From Rubripirellula tenax (GTDB lineage Bacteria; Planctomycetota; Planctomycetia; Pirellulales; Pirellulaceae), in contig NZ_SJPW01000001.1 in assembly GCF_007860125.1 (NCBI RefSeq), positions 1,301,900 through 1,365,899 of the forward strand: 64,000 bases of DNA, written 5' to 3'. Below are positions 8,564 to 16,114 of the stretch, piece after piece. Position 1 is the first letter of the stretch. The number at the start of each line of letters is the position of its first letter. Made by a program: the position numbers and the translations under genes. A model generated the notes under the pieces. The model did not search any database, had not been told where the DNA came from, and saw only the letters and a list, made by a program, of their open reading frames with translations.

Positions 8564-10336
8564 ATGATCCGTACTTACCTGTTGCTCGCCAGCCTCGCTG
8601 TCGGGGCGTTCACCTTCGCTGGCGACCTGATCGATTCCGTTGATGACGCGGCGATGGCCAAACTCAACGGCGGCCAGCTGACCAAGTCCTTTGACGTTCG
8701 AGTCACCGACGGCGACGGCGAACCGATCGCCGGCGTGACGGTAACGCCGTGGGCGCTGCGATCATCGCAAGGACATGGCCGCTGGCCCGACGGAGACGAC
8801 CGCGCCGACATGTCGCCTGAACCGGTGACCACGGACGATAATGGCATCGCAACGATTCGATATCCGTTCTATCGCGACATCGCTGAACTCACTCGCGTGT
8901 TCAGCGTGTCGGTGAACCTCTCCCACCCGAACTTCACTATCGAAGATTCCGTTGACATCGACGTGCCGATGATGGACGACGGACCGCACAAGATTGAAAT
9001 GAAGCAAGCGGCTTCGATCGCCCTCGTTCCGCAATCCAGAGCGGCAGACTTTCATATCGACCAGATCCATGTTGTGTCTTCCGACGTGTTGAACACGAAT
9101 AGCAACTCACCCAAACGGTCGTCTGGGCAGATTGTGCTAGAGACACTCAGTCCCGCTCCGTTTCGTGCGATGTTGGTTCGCCTCGTTGATGGGAAGGCGG
9201 TCGAGTTTAGTGATCCGATCGAGCTGACCTTAAAGTCTGGTCGCAACGAGGCGGTCACGCTGGCCATGCACCCGGCCGTCAGTATCCGCGGACGATTCGG
9301 CGACGAGGTGCCGCGTCCCGTCGTGGCCGGACGGGTTTGCGCGATCGCATCACCTCGCAAACATCCGCTGCCGAATTTTGATTGGACCCAATGGGCGCCG
9401 GTCGATGAGCACGGCGACTTCGTAATTGAGGGTTTCCCGCGGTCCGAGACAATGCAGGTGATCGCGCTTTGCGAACACTTCATTGCGAAGAATGGTTACG
9501 AACCCATTGCGGACGCTTCCGCTGCAGATGCGAACCAATCCAATCCGTTGGGCGGTTTGCAAACGATGTTCGAGATGGCCAAAGAACTTGCCAAGCCAAC
9601 TGCCAAACCATCCACGCGCCCGCAAGTATTCGGGCCGAACCCGGAGCAACCCATCACGATCAACATGTCGCCACTGGTTCGATGTGAGGTTTCTGTAACC
9701 GACCCCGATGGCAATCCGTTGCGAAACATCCTTGTCGGTGCTTGCCCGAACGTATTCTGGTGGAATTGGGGATCTCAGCTTTATGGCGTCCAACTGATGC
9801 GATCGACCGAATGGTTAATGGGGATCGCTGTCGAAGAACCCTGGGATAGCGATTCAGTTCGCGGCTACGACATACCTTTTTTCGATCATAGCAACGACGA
9901 TGGGTTCGCGACTCTGTACCTGCCGCCGGGCAATCAAGACATGCTCGCAGAATCCAAGGCCAAGGACTATCGATTGCCGATCTTCATGGGCCGCCGCGAC
10001 CATCAAGTCACCATCGTCCAAGGCGAAACGTTGGACGTAACGTTGCAGCTCGAACCGGCCGGCACCGAAGCGTTGGGCGAGTACGACAAGCTGGCCGGCG
10101 TTGTCTTTGGATGCTCCACCCGCGAAGGCAAGCAAATTTGTGCCTTGCCCGAGGTACGTCAAAAGATGGATGACTTTGCTCGCCGACTGCGTGAGGCCAA
10201 GAACCCACGCGACCCCGCCGTGCTTGCCGAAGCTTTTGCCGTCGTTGCCGAAGCATTCGACAACGCCGGCGACGCGAAAGAATCGGCAAAGTGGAAAGCC
10301 AAAGCGGACGCCGAAGCCGCCAAGGCGAAGCTTTAA
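8564..10336 (+). CDS. Secreted protein with carboxypeptidase-regulatory-like domains
   Basis: A 590-residue protein with a signal peptide (MIRTYLLLASLAVGAFTFAG). Residues about 40-150 (FDVRVTDGDGEPIAGVTVTP... DDNGIATIRYP) and about 375-500 (CEVSVTDPDGNPLRNILVGA... DGFATLYLPPGN) each read as a carboxypeptidase regulatory-like beta-sandwich, the kind of module that displays or stabilises extracellular proteins. The last ~70 residues are charged and helical (DDFARRLREAKN... ESAKWKAKADAEAAKAK). No catalytic domain is visible. The ATG at 8564 follows a G-rich stretch that could serve as a ribosome-binding site. Function unknown. Confidence 0.75.
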   Translation: MIRTYLLLASLAVGAFTFAGDLIDSVDDAAMAKLNGGQLTKSFDVRVTDGDGEPIAGVTVTPWALRSSQGHGRWPDGDDRADMSPEPVTTDDNGIATIRYPFYRDIAELTRVFSVSVNLSHPNFTIEDSVDIDVPMMDDGPHKIEMKQAASIALVPQSRAADFHIDQIHVVSSDVLNTNSNSPKRSSGQIVLETLSPAPFRAMLVRLVDGKAVEFSDPIELTLKSGRNEAVTLAMHPAVSIRGRFGDEVPRPVVAGRVCAIASPRKHPLPNFDWTQWAPVDEHGDFVIEGFPRSETMQVIALCEHFIAKNGYEPIADASAADANQSNPLGGLQTMFEMAKELAKPTAKPSTRPQVFGPNPEQPITINMSPLVRCEVSVTDPDGNPLRNILVGACPNVFWWNWGSQLYGVQLMRSTEWLMGIAVEEPWDSDSVRGYDIPFFDHSNDDGFATLYLPPGNQDMLAESKAKDYRLPIFMGRRDHQVTIVQGETLDVTLQLEPAGTEALGEYDKLAGVVFGCSTREGKQICALPEVRQKMDDFARRLREAKNPRDPAVLAEAFAVVAEAFDNAGDAKESAKWKAKADAEAAKAKL

Positions 10337-10338
10337 CG

Positions 10339-10430
10339 AGTGGCGTAGGCTTCTAGCCTGCGATTTCCAACATTTGCGCATTGGCAGGCAAGATGCCCAC
10401 CCCACATTCAAATCTGGATGAAGCACTACG
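10339..10430 (+). repeat. Dispersed palindromic repeat, family B, copy 1
   Basis: Contains GTAGGCTTCTAGCCTGCGA (palindrome AGGCT-TCT-AGCCT) and then TTGGCAGGCAAGATGCCCAC (GGCA...TGCC palindrome), ending near TGAAGCAC. The same ordered blocks appear inverted at 44401-44480. This copy fills the gap between convergent genes ending at 10336 and 10446. Confidence 0.85.
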
Positions 10431-10445
10431 TCGCTTCAAAAACCA

Positions 10446-11702
10446 TCATTCGCCAATGCAGTGCAGATGCTTTGCCCCGCGGATGAAAATTTGATTCCCT
10501 GCGATCGCCGGCGTCGCATCGACACCTTCGCCGACCGAATTGACACGGACGACGTTGAACTTCGCCGCATCATCGATCACGACCGTCGCGCCGCTTCGAC
10601 CCGTCAAATAAACGTGACCACCGGCCGCGACCGGTGATGCGTACGTCGTGCTGATATCGGGCAATCGAACCGTTTGAAAATGCGACTCGCCGGACTTCGC
10701 ATTCAAGCAAGTCAGCAATCCCGTCTTGGCTTTGAAAAAGTACAAGCGGTCACCTGATAATAGGGGCGATGCAATGTCCGGCGTGTCACGATCGACCGAC
10801 CAAACGATTGCATCGGTGCCTTCGACATCGCCTCGCCCGTCCGGCTTGAACGCAGCCAAGAACGAACCGCGGAAGCCGCTTCCGACGTAAACGACTCCAT
10901 CGTGAAAGACTGGCGAAGCGACGGGCCGCTGAGTCTGGCCGCCACACGCCCACAACTCTTTGCCGGTTTCCAAATCGTAAGCCCGAGCCATCGTTTGTCC
11001 GTTCATGATCACCTGAGGCCCCGAAGCCGACGGGATCACCATCGGCGTCGCCCAACACGTGGGTTCGTCGCGCGGTGTCCTCCAGATTGTTTCGCCAGTC
11101 GCTTTGCTCAGCGCGTACAAGAACGAAGGACCTTCGTGATCCCATGGCACTAAAATCTTGTCGCCAGCGATCGTCGGCGAACTGCCTTCGCCAAAATCGT
11201 TTCGCGTGGTCATGTTACCGAAGTCATCTCGCTTCCAAACCAATTCGCCATCCATCGTGTACGCGTACAAACCGCGTGAACCAAAATGCGAATACACATG
11301 CTCGCCATCGGTACATGGTGAAGCCGATGCGAATCCGTTGGTTTCATGAGTCGCTTGGTGAGGCGTCGCTGTCGTCGCCGTCTGTTTCCAAAGCAACTTT
11401 CCGTCCGCCCGATGGAAACAGAAAGTCACGAAGTCCAACTCGGGCAACCGTCCCGACGACTTTCCCGTCGGCACGCCCGAAGTAACAAACACCCGGTCTT
11501 CCCAAACCACCGGTGACCCCGATCCGGCGCCAGGCACTGCAACTTTCCACTTCACATTCTCAGTCGCCGACCATTTCACAGGCGGCGTGGCGTCGAGCGC
11601 AACTCCATTCCCGTCGGGCCCCCGCCAATGCGCCCAATTATCAGCCGACGCGGAAACCGAAAAAGCGACCATCAACAGGGTCACACTTACCAAACTTCGC
11701 AT
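10446..11702 (-). CDS. Secreted PQQ-like beta-propeller repeat protein
   Basis: A 418-residue protein with a signal peptide (SLVSVTLLMVAFSVSASA) and propeller blades of the PQQ/BamB type. Typical blade signatures are NWAHWRGPDGNG at the mature N-terminus, SPVVWEDRVFVTSG, ADGKLLWKQ, DGELVWKRDD, ATGETIWRTPRD, ETGKELWACGG, SPVFHDGVVYVGSG and SPVAAGGHVYLTGRSG. Such WRGP-starting proteins are very common in planctomycetes and lie outside the cytoplasmic membrane; PQQ binding is not assured and no enzyme activity can be assigned. It converges with the secreted protein at 8564-10336, with repeat B1 between them. Confidence 0.88.
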   Translation of the reverse strand: MRSLVSVTLLMVAFSVSASADNWAHWRGPDGNGVALDATPPVKWSATENVKWKVAVPGAGSGSPVVWEDRVFVTSGVPTGKSSGRLPELDFVTFCFHRADGKLLWKQTATTATPHQATHETNGFASASPCTDGEHVYSHFGSRGLYAYTMDGELVWKRDDFGNMTTRNDFGEGSSPTIAGDKILVPWDHEGPSFLYALSKATGETIWRTPRDEPTCWATPMVIPSASGPQVIMNGQTMARAYDLETGKELWACGGQTQRPVASPVFHDGVVYVGSGFRGSFLAAFKPDGRGDVEGTDAIVWSVDRDTPDIASPLLSGDRLYFFKAKTGLLTCLNAKSGESHFQTVRLPDISTTYASPVAAGGHVYLTGRSGATVVIDDAAKFNVVRVNSVGEGVDATPAIAGNQIFIRGAKHLHCIGE

Positions 11703-12120
11703 GTCTTCTTATCCCAAGAAAGAAACTCAAAACATAAACTAAAACGTCCGCTCCATTGACAAACGGCCTAGCACACCGCGTACGTTAAAACTTCGATCGC
11801 GACTTGACCAACAAATCCGCCGACAGCAAACGCCATCAACGCCCAGGATGATTGCCATGACGTGATCCGTTGTCAGTCAGAGAGGTGGGAATTGAACGGC
11901 TGTCGTACGACGCCAAGTCAACAAGAAACCACACTGACCATCGACAACCAGTCTAAGGCAAAGACCGCACCAGCTTTCGGTAGTGACAGACTTATTTCCT
12001 GCATCGCGAAGGCTCCGACTGCCATCCGAGCCCAGAGTCGAGCCGTCAACGAGGTTCGTATCGCAATTGTTTCCAGTGCGTTGTCGGAGCTTGATTTTAG
12101 ATTTGGCACTTTCGATCGGG
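11703..12120. other. Intergenic region without a recognised gene
   Basis: About 420 bp upstream of the PQQ-propeller gene and before the repeat cluster. Short reading frames exist on both strands but lack recognisable domains or ribosome-binding sites. The PQQ gene promoter should be near its right-hand edge. Confidence 0.5.
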
Positions 12121-12290
12121 GGTAGGCTTCCAGCCTTTTTATACCCCACAACTCGTGCAAGCGATTTGGCTCACGGTTTTCCGGCCCAACGGGCCATTGG
12201 TTTGCCTAGCCCAGGCCATCGGCCTGGGAAACGATCGGACCGATACGCCGCCCAGGGCCAAAGGCCCGGCAGTTTGCGATGGATGACGTC
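12121..12290. repeat. Cluster of GGCC-type palindromes and a partial family-B repeat
   Basis: The cluster opens with TAGGCTTCCAGCCT, related to family B, and then contains three GC-rich perfect palindromes: GGCCC-AAC-GGGCC (12183-12195), CCCAGGCC-ATC-GGCCTGGG (12210-12228) and GGGCC-AAA-GGCCC (12255-12267). The spacing and three-base loops suggest a mobile or structured intergenic element. It lies between two leftward genes (methyltransferase ending at 12367 and PQQ gene starting at 11702). Confidence 0.8.
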
Positions 12291-12366
12291 ACGTTCATCA
12301 TCGGAAAACTGACGCGGATCAACGATCGATTTTAGATCGCCATCGATTCCTCGTGCAAATCGCCAT

Positions 12367-12960
12367 CTATTCGTTGCGTACCAGACGCATTCCGGTTCGG
12401 CCTTGATACGTCATCAGTAGTGTTCCCTTGGCGGTCAGGGATTCCATCAGGGCGTCGAAGGCGGCGCGTTCTTCGGGCCAGGGGTAGGCGAAGATGAAGT
12501 GCATTCCAGTTAAAGGGATGCCGATCTGTTCGTAGATGTCGGCGCCTTGGTTGATGTTGCCGGCGGTGTCTTTCATGCCTTGCGGGATGTAGCTGCCGCA
12601 GTGGAACTTGGCGGCGCTTCCCAGCTCGCTTGCCAAGCGAACGGATTGCTCGACCAAGATGGGTTCGATCTCGATTCCGATCGCCTCCATTCCATGGATC
12701 GTCGCCAGCATCGCGCCGACGCCGAAGCCGGACCCGAGTTCACAAAATCGGTTACCAGCCATCAAATCGTTTTGCACGATCCACGTGATGGCTTGGTCGA
12801 GCAAGTGAAAATCACATGCCACAAAGTGCTCGAACTCAGCATCGCTGTTTAGCCAGAATGCTTCGATCGCGTCGTTGGCGACGTCGATCAAATGCTCGGC
12901 TTCGGCGCGAATGGGAGTCTGTTTGATCGACGCCGGGATCGGGATCGGTTGCCACGCCAT
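12367..12960 (-). CDS. Class I SAM-dependent methyltransferase-like protein
   Basis: A 197-residue cytosolic protein with a Rossmann methyltransferase core. Motif I is FCELGSGFG (72-80) and the acidic residue ending strand 2 lies in IGIEIEP (94-100), where the ribose hydroxyls of S-adenosylmethionine would bind. The later hydrophobic strand FIFAYPWPEE stands where the catalytic-loop motif usually lies. The substrate is not identifiable. It is the last gene of a leftward cluster (RND transporter, TsaE, KptA remnant), 31 bp after the KptA-like stop. Confidence 0.8.
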   Translation of the reverse strand: MAWQPIPIPASIKQTPIRAEAEHLIDVANDAIEAFWLNSDAEFEHFVACDFHLLDQAITWIVQNDLMAGNRFCELGSGFGVGAMLATIHGMEAIGIEIEPILVEQSVRLASELGSAAKFHCGSYIPQGMKDTAGNINQGADIYEQIGIPLTGMHFIFAYPWPEERAAFDALMESLTAKGTLLMTYQGRTGMRLVRNE

Positions 12961-12991
12961 GGATTTCGATTCGCAATGCCTATGTAGGTGT

Positions 12992-13228
12992 TCAGACGGC
13001 GCGGATTCGCGAACCGTCGGCGGTCAATTCAAACAACGGCGGCTCGTGGCCGGCAACGACTTCCGCGACTTGGTCTCGAGTGATCGTTTTCCCCGTGGCG
13101 TTGGCTCGCCCCACCAATTCATCCACATTCAAATAGCGATCCGCGTCCAGCTTCAGTCCGATCGAACCCGGCTCGTGACGCAGAATGAAGGTCAAGTACT
13201 TGCTGATTTTTGTAAGTCGTTTGTTCAT
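12992..13228 (-). pseudogene. KptA/Tpt1 RNA 2'-phosphotransferase, N-terminal domain only
   Basis: The 78-residue product matches the N-terminal winged-helix half of KptA: MNKRLTKISKYLTFILRHEP, GLKLDADRYLNVDELV and the FELTADGSRIRA boundary. Full KptA is about 180 residues; after RIRA it continues NQGHS into the NAD-binding catalytic half. Here it stops one residue after RIRA. The LRH arginine that contacts the RNA 2'-phosphate is kept, but the catalytic half that transfers phosphate to NAD is gone. An ATG at 13228 fits the family start; an upstream extension to 13282 is not homologous. It could be a decayed gene or a retained RNA-binding domain. Catalytic activity is not expected. Confidence 0.8.
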
Positions 13229-13285
13229 CCGAGGCAGCTTAATCCAAGAATGCTTTTCAGTCGCGGGGATACCGGCCGACACATG

Positions 13286-13768
13286 CTAGAGTTCCATTTT
13301 CCCAATCGATTCGGCCACCCCGGCATCGGTCGTCCAGGCGGTGACATGACGAGTATCAGAATCACGGGTCAGCGAAATTTTGAGCCAGAGGCTTTCATCG
13401 GGCAAGCACGCCCGAACTCGATCGGCCCATTCGATGACGGTCCAGGCGTTGTCTTCGTCGAACAATTCTTCCACGCCCAGTTCGATGAATTCGTCGTCGT
13501 CGGTGATCCGGTACGCATCTAGATGATGCAGCGTGATTGGGCCCAACTTGGAATGGTTGCCTTGGTGACTTTGCAGCAGCGTGAACGTGGGGCTGGTCAC
13601 GTCGGCCGATTCAATCCCGATGGCTCGAGCGATCGACTGCGTCAGCGAAGTCTTGCCGGCGCCCAACGTGCCGACCAAACCGATCGTGACATTGGCAGGC
13701 AATGCCGTGGCCAATCGATCAGCGAACGTTTGCAGTTCGTCGAGGCTTGCGATTTGAAACTCAATCAT
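13286..13768 (-). CDS. tsaE: TsaE, tRNA threonylcarbamoyladenosine (t6A37) biosynthesis ATPase
   Basis: At 160 residues it has the normal TsaE/YjeE length. The P-loop GTLGAGKT lies at 33-40, followed by the family signature SPTF (ADVTSPTFTLLQ) and HLDAYRI, then the C-terminal WTVIEWADRV segment. TsaE is the ATPase partner of TsaB/TsaD in placing threonylcarbamoyl on A37 of ANN-decoding tRNAs. Its start overlaps the end of the upstream RND transporter gene by 8 bp, so the two are likely translationally coupled although their functions are not obviously related. Confidence 0.95.
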   Translation of the reverse strand: MIEFQIASLDELQTFADRLATALPANVTIGLVGTLGAGKTSLTQSIARAIGIESADVTSPTFTLLQSHQGNHSKLGPITLHHLDAYRITDDDEFIELGVEELFDEDNAWTVIEWADRVRACLPDESLWLKISLTRDSDTRHVTAWTTDAGVAESIGKMEL

Positions 13769-16037
13769 TGGGACTGCTTTTGGGTTTGGCGAATCGAACC
13801 AGCATCGCGGGCAAAAAGACTAAGTCGGCGAACAGCGCGCTGCCGATCGTCAAAATCCCCATCGACGCAAAAATTCGGTGGTCGCGTGCGTCACTGATCA
13901 GCGCGGTGGCAAAACCGACGATCAACACGATCGTCGTCATCACCAGTGCGGTACCGACGCCGATGAAGGCGCGGCGGATCGCGGCGGCTTCGTCATCGCC
14001 TCGCGACAACTCTTCTTGGTAGCGCGTCAAAAAATGGATGGTGTCGTCGACGGCGATCCCCAGGCAAACGGTAAAGGCACACACGCTGACAATTTCAAGG
14101 TTCATGCCGACCATCCACAACAGGCTGCCCGTCATCGCCAGCGGAAACAGATTCGGCACCGTCGAAATCAACCCCAGTCGCAGCGATCGATAGACAACCG
14201 ACAAGACACCAAAGATGATCAGGCTTGCCGTCCCCAGACTGAGCGCCAGGTCGACGACGATTTGGTACAGATTCTTCCATCGCCAAACCGCGCCGCCATC
14301 TAGCTTGATATTCAGCCGTGGATGCCGACTCTCGATTTCGGCCAACTGAACTTCAATTCTTTCGAAGACTTCACCGTACGCCGCGATGCCAAGGTCTTGC
14401 AGCCGAAACCGTACCGCCGCCCGGTTGTTGACGGGGCGATAGTAGGCCTGCTTCAGTGGTGGCGGCAACAATTCGAGCATCGACATTCGCGCCGACGTCT
14501 GGCCTTCGCCCGGCAATGCCGCGATTAAGTTGACGATCGATAACGGGTTACCGATCAACGGTTCGCTTAACAAGACTTCGTTAACTTCGTCGGCGACTTG
14601 TCCGATTTCGGGATCCCCCGCCGCGACCGATGAGTCCCACGAAATGTCGACCTCGGCGGTTTCCATGCCTCCGAAATCGCGGTCGATCTGGGCCAGTGCC
14701 CGTGTGGCTTCGCTGCCGGCGGACAAATTGCTGGTCAAGCGTTCGTCAGGACGCAATTGCAACGTGATCAAACTCAAAACCGCGGTCGCGGCGATGGCAA
14801 TGATGCTAACGCTGCGCGGCCGGGCTAGCACGAAGTCGATGATGACCGAAATACGACTGAGGTTCTTGTCGATCAGGTTCTTTCCGTATCCCGAATGCAC
14901 GCGGCGTCCCAGCGGCGTCGCGCACGCCAGAGGGATCACGGTGATCACCGACACGAACGTCATCAGCACGCCGATCACGCAACAGTACCCGAATTCACGA
15001 ACGGTTTCGTGGTGGGCCAGCGCGAGCGATCCGAAACCGATGGCCGTGGTCAACGAAGTCAGCCAACACGCCAGACCGACTTCGCGGATCGAACGCTTGG
15101 CGGCATCACCGGCCGACATCCCATCGGCGCGATGACGACGAATCTGGACCATCATGTGGACGCCGTCGGTGAACCCGACCATGCACAACAGCACCGGCAC
15201 GATGACGCTGTTGAACGGGTTGTCATCCAGGCCGATTAAGTGCAGCAGCCCCAACGTCCAAAACACGCCCATCGTCGGCGCCAGCGCCACGATGACGACA
15301 CTGGAGAGACCGCGAAACAGAATAAATGCGATCAGCAGGGCGATCGAGTAACCGATCGCTTGATACTTGCGTTCATTGGACCGCGTGCTGGACGCACGGC
15401 TGACCCGAATGGGAACCTCGCCCGTCACCGCAAACGAGATGTTCGCGCCGGGAACCTTCGCGGCGGCCGCCGCCGCGACGTCGCGCAGCCGATCGGTGGC
15501 GTCGGCGTCTTCGGTCACAAACAACCAATCGATCGTCACCATCAACAACAGCGTTTTGGTATCGCGTGACATCAATTGGCCGGCAACCAACGGATGATTC
15601 AGCGCCCGCTCGCGAGCATCGACGAACCGCGTGGCCGACGCGTTGCGTCCCGGCAGAATCGGTTCGGGCAAACCGAAGATGTTCAGCGGCGGCGCATCGT
15701 CCATCCAAAACACGCTTTCGACGTGATCCAGGGACTCGAGCGCCGCAACGGCATCGCGAATGCCTTCGGCTCCGTCGGGCGTGAAAAAGTGATCGCTATG
15801 GGCAACGACAATCACATCGCCACTTGCGACACGGACGGGGTTGACGTTCGATCCGACGGATGCAGGCAGCGGTGCGGATTTCGATTGAGCCTGACGACGG
15901 TCTGGTTCGAATTTCGGCTCTGGCAAAATCAGCCGCGGATCATAGTGCCCGATCGCCATCAATACGGTCCAAGCGGCCAAGAGCACCGCCGAGAGCCAGC
16001 GGTGGTCGATGATCCATTGGGCGAGTCGAGAAAACAA
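13761..16037 (-). CDS. RND superfamily (MMPL-type) exporter
   Basis: A 758-residue inner-membrane protein with the duplicated RND layout: a TM segment near residue 15-33, a large periplasmic loop to about 220, five TM segments (about 225-390), TM near 410-430, a second loop, then five TM segments to the C-terminus (about 600-745). The conserved acidic residues of RND transport helices are plausible in GFTDGVHMMV and GIAVDDTIHFLTRY, and the duplicate GxxxD patterns support proton-driven transport. The family exports lipids or hopanoid-like molecules or other hydrophobic substrates; the substrate here is unknown. No adjacent adaptor or outer-membrane factor is seen. Confidence 0.88.
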   Translation of the reverse strand: MFSRLAQWIIDHRWLSAVLLAAWTVLMAIGHYDPRLILPEPKFEPDRRQAQSKSAPLPASVGSNVNPVRVASGDVIVVAHSDHFFTPDGAEGIRDAVAALESLDHVESVFWMDDAPPLNIFGLPEPILPGRNASATRFVDARERALNHPLVAGQLMSRDTKTLLLMVTIDWLFVTEDADATDRLRDVAAAAAAKVPGANISFAVTGEVPIRVSRASSTRSNERKYQAIGYSIALLIAFILFRGLSSVVIVALAPTMGVFWTLGLLHLIGLDDNPFNSVIVPVLLCMVGFTDGVHMMVQIRRHRADGMSAGDAAKRSIREVGLACWLTSLTTAIGFGSLALAHHETVREFGYCCVIGVLMTFVSVITVIPLACATPLGRRVHSGYGKNLIDKNLSRISVIIDFVLARPRSVSIIAIAATAVLSLITLQLRPDERLTSNLSAGSEATRALAQIDRDFGGMETAEVDISWDSSVAAGDPEIGQVADEVNEVLLSEPLIGNPLSIVNLIAALPGEGQTSARMSMLELLPPPLKQAYYRPVNNRAAVRFRLQDLGIAAYGEVFERIEVQLAEIESRHPRLNIKLDGGAVWRWKNLYQIVVDLALSLGTASLIIFGVLSVVYRSLRLGLISTVPNLFPLAMTGSLLWMVGMNLEIVSVCAFTVCLGIAVDDTIHFLTRYQEELSRGDDEAAAIRRAFIGVGTALVMTTIVLIVGFATALISDARDHRIFASMGILTIGSALFADLVFLPAMLVRFAKPKSSPND

Positions 16038-16114
16038 GGGGGAGGAGCAGGTATTAGTGTTTAGGTGCTGGGAATTAGGTATCGAAGACTTGCTCTGCGA
16101 CGATCGCCGTTCAA

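Noticed and set aside
8053-8643. Rightward and leftward reading frames with repeated peptide blocks in the palindrome array
   Set aside because: The peptide periodicity mirrors the ~117-bp DNA repeat; frames occur on both strands and lack starts or domains. They are artefacts of the repeat.
11862-12312. Small reading frames in the intergenic repeat region
   Set aside because: They cover palindromic repeats and lack recognisable domains; peptide pieces such as SPGHRPGK come from GGCC-type repeats.
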